From Miltoncostaea sp963771025 (GTDB lineage Bacteria > Actinomycetota > Thermoleophilia > Miltoncostaeales > Miltoncostaeaceae): DNA of 64,000 nucleotides. The stretch spans positions 434,001 to 498,000 of the forward strand of contig CAVYRL010000001.1 of the NCBI GenBank assembly GCA_963771025.1, given 5' to 3'. The stretch's first letter is position 1; the number at the start of each line of letters is the position of its first letter. A program made the translations under genes and the position numbers. The notes beneath the pieces are model-generated. The model saw only the letters and a list, made by a program, of their open reading frames with translations. It made no database searches and had not been told where the DNA came from. Below, one piece after another: positions 16,976-25,226 of the stretch.

Positions 16976-17854
16976 CTACCCGGCGGGGACGATCGGCTCC
17001 CCGAGGCCGTCCGGCATGAGGCCCCCGAAGATCTCTGCGACCTCGTCGCCGGCAGGGCTCGAGCCAGTGGTCGCGGTCCAGCCGCCGTCGACTGCGACGA
17101 CCGAGCCGGTCACATAGCTCCCCGCATCGGACGCGAGCAGGAGCAAGGGCCCGACCAATTCCTCCGGCCGTCCGAGCCGATCCGCCGGCGTCATCCGGAC
17201 GACCATGTCGGCGAACGCGGGGATCCCGAGCAGACCCTCGGTCATCTCGCTCGGGAACCACCCGGGGGCGATCGCGTTGACGCGCACGCCACGACTTGCC
17301 CACGCCGACCCCATGTTCCGGGTCACCTGGATCAAGGCGGCCTTCGCGGCGGCGTAGGCCGGAAAGACTCCGCGGTGCCCGGACATGCCCGCGATGGAGG
17401 CGATGACGATGATGGACCCCTGACCGACCGGGAGCATTCGGCGAGCCGCCGCCGTCAGGCAGTTGAAGGTGCCCGTCACGTTGGCGTCCATGCCCGCCGC
17501 GAACAACCCCGGGGGCGTCTTCTCGATGGCCGGGGCCCCCTCGGTCACGACGCCGGCATTCGCGACGAAGACGTCGATCGCACCGAACTCCTCCATCGCG
17601 GCGTCGCACATCGCCTCGATCTGATCGGGCTGGGTGATGTCGCATGGCGTCACGATCGACCGGGTCCCGGATGGAAGCCCCGCCTGCACCTCCCTGAGAC
17701 GATCCTCGCGGCGCGCGGCCAGGACGACGTTCGCCCCGTTGGCCGCGAGCGCGTTCGCGAACGTGACCCCGAGACCCGAGGACGCCCCGGTGAGGACCGC
17801 CGTCTTCCCGGCGAGGTCGAACAAGGAACCTGCGTCGAGCGGCGTCGGCGGCAA
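16976..17854 (-). CDS. SDR-family oxidoreductase
   Basis: 292 residues of a classical short-chain dehydrogenase. 'AVLTGASSGLGVTFANALA' (TGxxxGxG, near residue 22), 'DVFVANAGV' (NAG), 'IIVIASIAGMSGHRGVFPAYAAAKAAL' (catalytic Ser and YxxxK) and 'VNAIAPGWFPSEMT' are all intact. It would reduce a carbonyl or oxidise an alcohol with NAD(P)H; substrate unknown. The start is TTG with AAGGAG 8 nt upstream. Two copies of the 15-bp motif shared with the HxlR promoter lie 40-90 bp upstream, so it is probably a target of that regulator. Confidence 0.88.
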   Translation of the reverse strand: MPPTPLDAGSLFDLAGKTAVLTGASSGLGVTFANALAANGANVVLAARREDRLREVQAGLPSGTRSIVTPCDITQPDQIEAMCDAAMEEFGAIDVFVANAGVVTEGAPAIEKTPPGLFAAGMDANVTGTFNCLTAAARRMLPVGQGSIIVIASIAGMSGHRGVFPAYAAAKAALIQVTRNMGSAWASRGVRVNAIAPGWFPSEMTEGLLGIPAFADMVVRMTPADRLGRPEELVGPLLLLASDAGSYVTGSVVAVDGGWTATTGSSPAGDEVAEIFGGLMPDGLGEPIVPAG

Positions 17855-17894
17855 CCGGATTCTCCTTTGCCGTACTAGCCCCCTGGGCTAGCTG

Positions 17895-17909
17895 CTTTCA
17901 TGACGCAAG
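17895..17909 (-). promoter_or_regulatory. Candidate HxlR operator, copy 1
   Basis: On the minus strand this reads CTTGCGTCATGAAAG, matching a 15-bp consensus seen four times around the SDR, HxlR and MFS genes (CTTGCKTGATGCAAG). It lies about 40 bp upstream of the SDR start codon; its centre is 32 bp, about three helical turns, from copy 2. Confidence 0.55.
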
Positions 17910-17926
17910 GAACTTACCTGCTACGC

Positions 17927-17941
17927 CTTGCTTGATGCAAG
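17927..17941. promoter_or_regulatory. Candidate HxlR operator, copy 2
   Basis: CTTGCTTGATGCAAG: perfect inverted 5-mers CTTGC/GCAAG around TTGAT. The most symmetric of the four copies, about 75 bp upstream of the SDR gene. Confidence 0.6.
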
Positions 17942-18074
17942 TCACCGTCGAGACGCCTGCAACACACGACCGGTCTCGGCCGAGGGGGATGTCCGTGTGA
18001 CCGTGGAAGAAAGGGGGCGCTCGGCGCTCCCGACGCCCACGCCGACTCCCGCTACAGCGGATCTGGTCGCGCGC

Positions 18075-18575
18075 TTACGAAGCGGCGACGCCGGCGGTGG
18101 GCGGCCGCGGCATGGGGCCCGCCCCCCTCGTGGAGCCCGGCCCGTAGTGCCAGTCCACGTCATCGGCGCGCAGCGGCTCGCCGCAGCGCTCGCAGCGCCC
18201 GGTCGCGTCGATCCCGCCGCCGCATCCGGCGTGCCGGGCGACCACCGGGGGCCCGTCCGGGGCGAGGTGGGTGTCGCCCCAGCGCATCAACCCGACGAGG
18301 ACCGGGAAGAGCTCCTTCCCGGCGTCAGTGAGCACGTACTCGTGGCGCTCGGGTCGCTCCTGGTAGAGCCGGCGCTCCAGGATCCCGGCGTCGCTGAGGG
18401 TCCGAAGCCGCTTGGTGAGGATGTTCGGGGCGAGCTTGAGCCGCTTCTGGAACTGCTCGAAGCGGGTTACGCCGAGGAAGACGTCCCGCAGGATCAGGAG
18501 CGTCCAGCGCTCCCCGATCACCTCGAGGGTGCGGGCCACCGAGCAGCGCTGTCCCGTGTAGTCGCGACCGAGCAC
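18075..18575 (-). CDS. HxlR-family winged-helix regulator
   Basis: About 166 residues. 'CSVARTLEVIGERWTLLILRDVFLGVTRFEQFQKRL', 'LAPNILTKRLRTLSDAGILERRLYQERPERHEYVLTDAGKEL' is the HxlR DNA-binding core, including the conserved N-terminal Cys that senses electrophiles in some members. The C-terminal extension 'HAGCGGGIDATGRCERCGEPL' is Cys-rich and may bind zinc. Start is uncertain: GTG at 18575 is the only usable codon before the homology. It is divergent from the truncated MFS gene and shares with it a region holding two copies of the 15-bp motif also found before the SDR gene. Confidence 0.83.
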   Translation of the reverse strand: MLGRDYTGQRCSVARTLEVIGERWTLLILRDVFLGVTRFEQFQKRLKLAPNILTKRLRTLSDAGILERRLYQERPERHEYVLTDAGKELFPVLVGLMRWGDTHLAPDGPPVVARHAGCGGGIDATGRCERCGEPLRADDVDWHYGPGSTRGAGPMPRPPTAGVAAS

Positions 18576-18597
18576 GCCGGCGATTCTACTCCGCTCG

Positions 18598-18612
18598 CTT
18601 GCATCACGGAAG
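18598..18612 (-). promoter_or_regulatory. Candidate HxlR operator, copy 3
   Basis: On the minus strand CTTCCGTGATGCAAG, one of four matches to CTTGCKTGATGCAAG. It lies 23 bp upstream of the HxlR start, where binding would give autoregulation. Confidence 0.55.
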
Positions 18613-18624
18613 CGTCTACCATAG

Positions 18625-18639
18625 CTTGCGTGATGATAG
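18625..18639 (+). promoter_or_regulatory. Candidate HxlR operator, copy 4
   Basis: CTTGCGTGATGATAG, overlapping the first ATG of the MFS frame; centre 27 bp from copy 3. Binding here would block the MFS promoter or start, unless the true start is the ATG at 18669. Confidence 0.5.
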
Positions 18640-19637
18640 TGACTCGCAGGCCCGCAACACGCCCCGACATGGCGCCCTCGACGCAGGCGACGGCCGGCCG
18701 TCGCCGTGGGCCGCGGCTCGCCCGCCACTGGCAGGTGCTGCTGGTGGTGACGGCCGGCGCGTTCCTGGCCAACCTGGACCTCTTCATCGTCAACATCGCC
18801 TTCCCGGCGATCCAGGCGGACTTCGCGGGCTCGAGCCTCTCGGCGCTCTCGTGGGTGCTGAGCGGTTACGCGATCGTCTTCGCGGCGCTCCTCGTGCCCG
18901 CCGGGCGCTTGGCGGATCTCCTTGGCCGTAAGCGGCTGTTCCTCGCCGGCCTGGGGCTGTTCCTGGTCGCCTCCGCGGCGTGCGCCGCCGCCGCCGGCCC
19001 GTGGGCCCTCGTCGCCGCCCGCGTTGTCCAGGCTGTCGGGGCGGCCCTCCTTATCCCGACGTCGCTCGCCCTCCTGATCCCCGAGTTCCCGCCGCACCGC
19101 CGCGCCGCCGCGATCGGCCTCTGGACGGCGGGGGCCGCCCTCGCGGCGACGCTCGGCCCCACCATCGGCGGCCTGCTGGTGAGCGTCAGCTGGCGATGTG
19201 TGTTCCTCGTGAACATCCCGCTCGGCGCGCTGGTCGCGATCGCCGCCGTCCGGGTGCTCACCGAGGCGCGCGATCCGGCCCGGGGCCGGCGGCCCGACCT
19301 GGTCGGGGCCTTGCTCCTCTGCGTCGGCGTGGGGGCATTGGCGCTCGGCATCGTGAAGGGCGAGGAGTGGGGCTGGAGCGACGGCCGGGTCGCGTTGTCC
19401 GAGGCGACCGCGCTCGTGGCGCTGGCCGGGTTCGCGGCGCGCTCGGCGCGGCATCCCGCACCGGTCGTGGAGCGGGTGATCCTGCAGTCGCGGACGCGCC
19501 GCGCCGCGAACCTGAGCGTCTTGCGTCCCCCGCCCGCAGCGCGCGGCGGAGCCCCACCCTCAATCCGCCCGCGCCACCCACCCGGACCCCCAAGGAGGTC
19601 TGCCATGACCGAGCAGCCGTCATGCGCGCCATACTGA
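18633..19637 (+). pseudogene. DHA2 MFS transporter, truncated after about eight spans
   Basis: Residues about 25-290 are a good DHA2 transporter: 'VTAGAFLANLDLFIVNIAFPAIQADF', 'AGRLADLLGRKRLFLAG', 'LGPTIGGLLVSVSWRCVFLVNIPLGA'. Homology ends at 'RAANLSVL' (about 19518), where intact relatives continue with the last six spans; the remaining frame is Pro/Arg filler running over the start of another remnant. It is therefore probably inactive. Start is 18633 or 18669. Its promoter carries HxlR-type sites, so it was likely the efflux half of an HxlR-controlled response with the SDR gene. Confidence 0.7.
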
Positions 19638-19862
19638 CCGGCGGCCTCGTTGACCCGACCGCGCTGCGCGAGGACTACCTGGACGAGCTGCTCAACGTCG
19701 GCCACCGCACGGGCTACCCGACGGTCGCCCGCTCCGTGTATCGCAGTCTCCCCACTCTCGCCGCGGCCCGCGCCCGCTATCCCGAGGTCACCGCACCGGT
19801 CCACCTCATCTACTGGGAGAAGGACTGGTCCCGGCCTTCAGATTGGCAGGCCAACAGGCGAC
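19604..19862 (+). pseudogene. Alpha/beta hydrolase (haloacetate-dehalogenase-like) remnant
   Basis: An AAGGAGG site and ATG at 19604 mark the old start, but the frame closes after 10 codons. A second frame from 19622 reads 'LREDYLDELLNVGHRTGYPTVARS', 'RARYPEVTAPVHLIYWEKDWSRPSD', the cap and the strand with the catalytic acid of dehalogenase-like hydrolases. The core with the nucleophile and the final His are missing. Internal deletion plus frameshift. Confidence 0.55.
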
Positions 19863-20094
19863 AGCTCCCCAATGCCGGCCGAGGAGCTCCTCATGGGCTC
19901 GTGCCACCCGCCCTCCCGGGAGAACACGCTTCAGGAGGGTCATCCCCCACCGAGGTGCGTCGCGTCAAGTCGCAGGTGGGGCGCGTGCCGGACGCCGAGA
20001 CCGAGAAGGCCCCGATCTCCGGCCGCCGTTGCCCCGAAACAACGCGCCGCCATAGGCTCGCGGTGCATTCCTCTATGAGTGGACGGGAGTAGCC

Positions 20095-20463
20095 ATGTTG
20101 GGACAGCACAAGGCGCATGCGAACTTCAGCGTGGATGACCTGGCCGTCGCGAAGGCGTTCTACGTTGACACGCTGGGCTTCGGCCTTGCGGGGGAGAACG
20201 AGAACGCCCTCCTGCTCGACGGCGGCGGGGTCCATATCGTCGTCTACTTCAAGGCCGACCACACCCCTTGGGATTCGACCGTGCTCGGCGTCGAGGTCGA
20301 CGACGTCAAGGCGGCGGTAGACGAGCTCACCGCCTCGGGCGTGAAGATCGCGAAGCTCGACGGCACCGACGGCGACGGCATCATGCGCATCTCGGAGATG
20401 GGGGAGGCCGCCTGGTTCACGGACCCGGCGGGCAACTGGATCTGCGTCGACCACATGGCCTAG
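20095..20463 (+). CDS. VOC-superfamily (glyoxalase-like) protein
   Basis: 122 residues with the paired beta-alpha-beta-beta-beta units of vicinal-oxygen-chelate proteins: 'KAHANFSVDDLAVAKAFYVDTLGFGL' and 'DSTVLGVEVDDVKAAVDELTASGVKI', ending 'EAAWFTDPAGNWICV' with the usual 'DPdGN' and a metal-ligand position. Probably cytoplasmic. GGGAGT precedes the ATG. Substrate cannot be predicted; intact although surrounded by remnants. Confidence 0.85.
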   Translation: MLGQHKAHANFSVDDLAVAKAFYVDTLGFGLAGENENALLLDGGGVHIVVYFKADHTPWDSTVLGVEVDDVKAAVDELTASGVKIAKLDGTDGDGIMRISEMGEAAWFTDPAGNWICVDHMA

Positions 20464-20616
20464 GCCGCGGCGGGGAGGGCCCGCGGGTCAGGGCCCGGGG
20501 CTGCGGCCGCCCCGCGGGTGCCACGCGCGCCCACGCTGTCGCTCGGCGCACGCCCGGTCTAGTGTGTGCCTCGGGTCGGGCCCCTCGGCCTCAGCGAGTA
20601 GGAGTGGGAGACGCCA

Positions 20617-21069
20617 ATGACGGATCAACGAGCCCCCGAGGACGGCCATCGACGCATTCTCGTGGTCGCCAACGAGGCCTGCCCGAGCCCGGCGCTCTGT
20701 GCCGGTGTGCGCGATCGCGGGGGAGAGGGCGCCGAGGTGCTGGTCGTCGCACCTGCCCTGAACTCGCGCCTTCGCCACTACGTGTCCGATGAGGGCGATG
20801 CACGCTCGCTGGCCGAAGGGCGGCTGAGCAGGTCGGTCGAGAACCTCTCAGGGCTCGGCCTGAGTCCGACGGGCGAGGTCGGAGATGCCGATCCGCTGCT
20901 CGCGATCCAGGACGCCCTCGTCGGCTTTTCCGCCGACGAGATCATCATCGCGACACACCCGCCGGAGCGATCGAACTGGCTCGAGCGCGGCGTGGTCAAC
21001 AAGGCACGGGACCGCTTCGGCCTGCCGCTCACCCACATCGTGATCGACGGCGAAGGCGAGTCCGACTAG
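20617..21069 (+). CDS. Universal-stress-protein-like alpha/beta protein
   Basis: 150 residues. 'HRRILVVANEACPSPALCAGV' begins an adenine-nucleotide-hydrolase-like fold, 'AEVLVVAPALNSRLRHYVSDE' is strand two, and 'ADEIIIATHPPERSNWLERGVVNKARDRFGLPLTHIVID' the C-terminal half. The segment after the ATHP motif replaces the ATP-binding G-x2-G-x9-G of classical USPs, so nucleotide binding is doubtful. Good ribosome site (AGGAGTGGGAG). Stress response is a family-level inference. Confidence 0.72.
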   Translation: MTDQRAPEDGHRRILVVANEACPSPALCAGVRDRGGEGAEVLVVAPALNSRLRHYVSDEGDARSLAEGRLSRSVENLSGLGLSPTGEVGDADPLLAIQDALVGFSADEIIIATHPPERSNWLERGVVNKARDRFGLPLTHIVIDGEGESD

Positions 21070-21313
21070 CAGGCAGGCGATGCCACGGTCGGGTTGAAGG
21101 ACCCGGCCCCACGTCGGCGCCACCGGGAATGGGAGCTGCGGGCTGCCCCGAGGAGGCCCCGGGTAGTTCACCTCTTCTGACGCCGTCGCTTCCTGGAGGC
21201 GGCCGATGGGAGGCCTTCCAATGACACCCTTCCTCGGGCTGGCGCTCGGCCATCCCGACGAATCGAGGCGTCTGCGGGCCGTGCTCCTAGTCGTCGGTCC
21301 GTTCGCGCCGGGT

Positions 21314-21436
21314 TCAGCCCCGCAGGTCCGCCCTCGCCTCCTGCCAGCCCGCGGTCAGCGCCCACAGGACCGCGACCCCGAGGCCGATGGCCACCAGGCT
21401 CCACAGCGGGTTGGCGGGGAACCAGGTGATCTGGAC
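21314..21436 (-). pseudogene. DUF7144-like membrane protein, C-terminal remnant
   Basis: On the minus strand the frame ends 'ITWFPANPLWSLVAIGLGVAVLWALTAG', like the last membrane span of small four-helix membrane proteins (DUF7144, 'LP.YP.WSL..I.LDV.VIWAL'). The preceding spans are absent: upstream DNA in this direction is the coding sequence of the lipoprotein gene. Assignment is from motif memory. Confidence 0.4.
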
Positions 21437-21496
21437 GGGCGTGCAACGCGTGCCCTCGCCCCCCGAGAGCCTGCGGTCCCGAGAGATGGAGTGACT

Positions 21497-22081
21497 GTGC
21501 GGAACTGGACGAGTCGCGTTGCCCTCCTGATCGTCATCGCGGTGGCGTTGGCCGTCGTCGTGGCGGGTTGCGGCTCGAGCGGGAGCGGCTCGCCGACCAC
21601 GGGTTCGTCCACGACCGCGGCTCCCTCCTCCACCGAGACCTGGGCGAATGGCGTCTGCTCGTCGATCACGACGTGGCAGGCCGCGATCGCGTCGGCCGGC
21701 GGCTCCCTCGCGACCGATCCGTCGAAGAAGGGTCTGCAGACCGCCACCGCTGACGCGAAGTCGGCGACGGAGGCGCTCGCCTCCGATCTGGAGGGGCTCG
21801 GCAAGCCCGACACCCCCGCCGGGCAACAGGCGAAGGACTCTCTCGACAAGCTGTCGGCCGACCTGCGGCAGGACGTGAGCACGATCGAGAGCACCGTCCA
21901 GGGCGCCTCCGGCGTGAACGGCGTACTGAGCGCCGTCTCGACGGTGACCGGGACGCTCGCCACGATGGGGACGCAGGTGACGACGACGGTCACCGACGTC
22001 CAGGGGCTCGACGCCAAGGGTGAGCTGAAGAACGCGTTCGCGCAGGCGAGTTCCTGCTCGACGCTCACGAGCGGCGCTTGA
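21497..22081 (+). CDS. Lipoprotein, Ala/Ser/Thr-rich helical
   Basis: 194 residues. The N-terminus 'NWTSRVALLIVIAVALAVVVAGC' is a lipoprotein signal with lipobox VAGC. After a Gly/Ser/Thr linker the mature part is a long helical region ('KSATEALASDLEGLGKPDTPAGQQAKDSLDKLSADLRQDV') with only two Cys ('GVCSSITTW', 'ASSCSTL') that could join its ends. GTG start with GGAG at 5 nt. Resembles uncharacterised actinobacterial lipoproteins; function unknown. Confidence 0.78.
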   Translation: MRNWTSRVALLIVIAVALAVVVAGCGSSGSGSPTTGSSTTAAPSSTETWANGVCSSITTWQAAIASAGGSLATDPSKKGLQTATADAKSATEALASDLEGLGKPDTPAGQQAKDSLDKLSADLRQDVSTIESTVQGASGVNGVLSAVSTVTGTLATMGTQVTTTVTDVQGLDAKGELKNAFAQASSCSTLTSGA

Positions 22082-22339
22082 CCCACCCGATCGGCGCGCT
22101 GTCCGGACCGTCATCGGCGCGGAGCCGCGCGCCCGCTAGCCGCCCCGTCCACTTGCCGGCGCCGCTGATGAGCGCCCTCCAGGACCTCGCCGCCTTTCCC
22201 GCCCCTCCGCGGACGGACGAAGAGCCGATCCCCACCCCATAGGGGGCCGGTCTCCCGCGGTACCGGTTGCGGACTAATGCTGACGCCGATCGGGGACCGC
22301 CCAGATGGCGTCGCGGCGGCGGGGGGCGAAGGTGCGCCC

Positions 22340-23674
22340 ATGATCTTCGAGAACCGTCGCGACGCGGGGCGCAAGCTCGCCGGCCTCCTGACGCACGTGG
22401 AGCCCGAGAACCCGATCGTTCTCGCGCTGCCGCGGGGCGGTGTGCCGGTCGCGGCGGAGGTCGCCCGCCTGCTGGGGGCTCCGATGGACCTGCTGGCCGT
22501 GCGCAAGCTCGGCGCGCCGCAGAACCCGGAGTTCGGCATCGGGGCCGTGGCCGAGGACGGGACCGCGGTGATGGACACGACCACCGCCCGCCAGATCGGG
22601 GTCACGCAGAAGGAGTTCGAGCGGATCCTCGAGCGCGAGAGCCGTGAGCTGCGCCGGCGCATGGAGCTGTTCCGCGACGGGCTCCCCCCGGCCGACCTGC
22701 ACGGGCGCACGGTGATCGTCGTGGACGACGGCATGGCGACCGGCCTGACCGATCTCGCCGCGGTGCGCGCGGTGCAGAAGCGCGGCGCGCGGAGGATCGT
22801 CGTGGCGGTTCCGGTGGCCTCGCAGCAGGCGGTGGAGATGCTTCGCACGGCGGCCGACGAGGTGGTCTGCCACACGATCCCCCGACGGTTCGTCGGCGTC
22901 GGGGGCGGATACCGCGACTTCTCCGAGGTGTTCGACGACGAGGTGCTGGCGGCGATCGCCGAGCGCCCGCCGGCGGCGCCCGAGGTGACCTCGCATCCGC
23001 CCGCCGAGGAGCTGGTGATCGACGCCGACGGCCTGCGCCTGCGCGCCGACCTCTCGATCCCACCCGACGCCCAGGGCCTGGTGATCTTCGCCCACGGCAG
23101 CGGCAGCAGCCGTCTGAGCCCGCGCAACCGGGCCGTCGCGCGACACCTCTCTGGGGCGGGACTGGCCACCCTGCTCCTGGACCTCCTGGCCCCGGACGAG
23201 GAGGGGCGCCGTGACCTGGTCTTCGACATACCGTTCCTGGCGGCGCGGCTGGAGGCCGTGACGCGCTGGGCAGGTGAGCAGCCGGCGACCCGCGGTCTGC
23301 CGATCGGCTACTTCGGAGCATCGACCGGCGGCGGGGCGGCGCTGTGGGCCGCCGCGTCCCTGGGGACCGGCGTGGCCGCGGTGGTGTCGCGGGGAGGGCG
23401 GCCCGACCTCGCCGCCGAGCGCCTGCCCGGGGTCACCGCGGCGACGCTCCTGATCGTCGGCTCCCGCGATCCCGACGTCCGCACGCTGAACCTGCGCTCG
23501 GCCGAGCGACTGCGGTGTCCGCACCGGGTCGAGGTGGTCGAGGGGGCCGGCCATCTGTTCGAGGAGCCCGGGGCGCTGGAGGCCGTCGCCCGGCTGGCGA
23601 GCGACTGGTTCCTCGCCCACCTGCCCCAGGGCAGCCGCCCCTCACCGGCGCGGCTGGAGGGTGAGGGCCCATGA
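22340..23674 (+). CDS. Phosphoribosyltransferase fused to dienelactone-hydrolase-like domain
   Basis: 444 residues. Residues about 1-210 are a type I phosphoribosyltransferase: 'MIFENRRDAGRKLAGLL', 'IVLALPRGGVPVAAEVARLLGAPMDLL', and the PRPP loop 'VIVVDDGMATGLT'. Residues about 230-440 are an alpha/beta hydrolase: 'GLVIFAHGSGSSRLSPRNRAVA', nucleophile region 'GYFGASTGGGAA', 'SRGGRPDL', 'LIVGSRDPDV' and final 'VEGAGHLFEEPG'. The nucleophile elbow has Ser in GASTGG. The ATG at 22340 was chosen at the start of homology. The stop overlaps the next ATG (ATGA), so it is co-translated with the erythromycin-esterase-like gene. In M. tuberculosis Rv2030c, as I recall, a similar PRTase is fused directly to that esterase domain. 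Confidence 0.88.
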   Translation: MIFENRRDAGRKLAGLLTHVEPENPIVLALPRGGVPVAAEVARLLGAPMDLLAVRKLGAPQNPEFGIGAVAEDGTAVMDTTTARQIGVTQKEFERILERESRELRRRMELFRDGLPPADLHGRTVIVVDDGMATGLTDLAAVRAVQKRGARRIVVAVPVASQQAVEMLRTAADEVVCHTIPRRFVGVGGGYRDFSEVFDDEVLAAIAERPPAAPEVTSHPPAEELVIDADGLRLRADLSIPPDAQGLVIFAHGSGSSRLSPRNRAVARHLSGAGLATLLLDLLAPDEEGRRDLVFDIPFLAARLEAVTRWAGEQPATRGLPIGYFGASTGGGAALWAAASLGTGVAAVVSRGGRPDLAAERLPGVTAATLLIVGSRDPDVRTLNLRSAERLRCPHRVEVVEGAGHLFEEPGALEAVARLASDWFLAHLPQGSRPSPARLEGEGP

Positions 23675-25029
23675 CGACCTCGCCCGTGACCCCGCGCTCC
23701 GACGCCGCGACGATCGCCGCGATCCGGCGGGACGCGCACCCGCTGACCGGCGCCGCGGACGACCACGACGCCCTGCTCGACGTGGTGGGGGATGCGCGGA
23801 TCGTGCTTCTGGGCGAGGCGAGCCACGGAACGCACGAGTTCTACCGCGAGCGCGCGCGGATCACGAAGCGCCTGATCGAGGAGCGCGGCTTCGGAGCCGT
23901 CGCCGTCGAGGGCGACTGGCCCGATGCGTACCGGGTCGGCCGGTTCGTCCGCGGAGGCGTTCAGGACGCGGGAGCCGAGGAGGCGCTGCGCGGGTTCCGC
24001 CGTTTCCCAACGTGGATGTGGCGCAACGCCGACGTGCTCGACTTCGCGGGCTGGCTGCGCGCCCACAACGACCGCCTGTCCCGCGGTCCGGCGGTCGGGT
24101 TCTACGGCCTCGACCTCTACAGCCTGGGAGCGTCGATGCAGGCCGTGGTCGGCTACCTGGACGTCCACGACCCCGAGGCCGCGAGCCGCGCGCGCCGCCG
24201 GTACGAGTGCCTGCAGCCCTACTGCGGCGAGAGCTCGGAGTACGGCCGCGCGGTCCTGCTCGGGGTCAGCGAGTCCTGCCGGCGGCATGTGCTCCAGGAA
24301 CTGGTCGAGCTTCGGCGTCAGGCGGCCGACTATCTGCGCGAGGACGGCGAGATGGCCGAGGACGACTACTTCGTCGCCGAGCAGAACGCGGCGGTCGTCG
24401 CCGACGCGGAGGAGTACTACCGCACGATGTTCGGGGATGCGGCGGCGTCGTGGAATCTCCGTGACCGCCACATGGCGGACACGCTCGACAACCTCGTCGC
24501 GCACCTGGAACGGCGTGGCGGCACGGCCCGCGTGGTGGTGTGGGCTCACAACTCCCACGTCGGCGACGCGCGGGCCACCCAGATGGCACAGCGCGGCGAG
24601 CTCAACATCGGCCAGCTGGTGCGTGAGCGCCATCCGCGTGACGCGACCCTCGTGGGCTTCACCACCCGCACCGGCAGCGTCACGGCCGCCTCCGGGTGGG
24701 GCGCGCCCGCCGAGCGCATGCGGGTGCTGACGGCCCTCGGCGGAAGCTACGAGGCCCTCTTCCACGACGTCGGGATCCCCGCCTTCGTGCTCTGCCCGAT
24801 CGCGACCGGCCACAGCGGGCGGGCCCTGCACGATCCGCGCCTGGAGCGGGCGATCGGCGTCATCTACCGCCCGCAGACCGAGCGCCAGAGCCACTGGTTC
24901 GCCGCCGACATCGCGGGCCAGTTCGACGCGGTGGTCCACATCGACACGACGCGCGCGGTGGAGCCGCTGGAGCGCGGCCAGCAGTGGAACCTCCACGAGC
25001 CCCCGGAGACGTACCCGAGCTCGCTGTAG
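23671..25029 (+). CDS. Erythromycin esterase-like protein
   Basis: 452 residues covering the family full length. 'RIVLLGEASHGTHEFYRERARITKRLIEERGFGAVAVEGDWPDAYRV' has the active-site Glu and His, 'VVVWAHNSHVGDARATQM' the second conserved His, and 'IGVIYRPQTERQSHWFAADI' the C-terminal signature. Ere enzymes open the macrolide lactone, but most family members outside plasmids are uncharacterised and this chromosomal one need not confer resistance. ATGA overlap with the PRTase/hydrolase gene implies joint function; in mycobacteria the equivalent gene belongs to the dormancy regulon. Confidence 0.88.
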   Translation: MTTSPVTPRSDAATIAAIRRDAHPLTGAADDHDALLDVVGDARIVLLGEASHGTHEFYRERARITKRLIEERGFGAVAVEGDWPDAYRVGRFVRGGVQDAGAEEALRGFRRFPTWMWRNADVLDFAGWLRAHNDRLSRGPAVGFYGLDLYSLGASMQAVVGYLDVHDPEAASRARRRYECLQPYCGESSEYGRAVLLGVSESCRRHVLQELVELRRQAADYLREDGEMAEDDYFVAEQNAAVVADAEEYYRTMFGDAAASWNLRDRHMADTLDNLVAHLERRGGTARVVVWAHNSHVGDARATQMAQRGELNIGQLVRERHPRDATLVGFTTRTGSVTAASGWGAPAERMRVLTALGGSYEALFHDVGIPAFVLCPIATGHSGRALHDPRLERAIGVIYRPQTERQSHWFAADIAGQFDAVVHIDTTRAVEPLERGQQWNLHEPPETYPSSL

Positions 25030-25226
25030 GGCCCCATCTCAACGCGCGAGGGCGAGGAGGTCACCCGAGCGGCGACCTCGAACGTCGTCTCCTGCGGAGG
25101 AGCGGTGAAGCCTTCCTCGATGCCCTTGGTGGCATGACGGGGCGGGACCCGGCGCGCTCGATCGAGCGCCTCGCTTCCACCGGCCCCAACGGATCTGGAC
25201 GACGCCGGGCACCAGCACCACCACGG

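Noticed and set aside
22274..23620. 448-codon minus-strand frame
   Set aside because: Exact antisense of the PRTase/hydrolase fusion; no motif of its own.
23671..25029. Calling the esterase a macrolide-resistance gene
   Set aside because: The active-site residues are present, but most chromosomal relatives are uncharacterised and the operon context points elsewhere.
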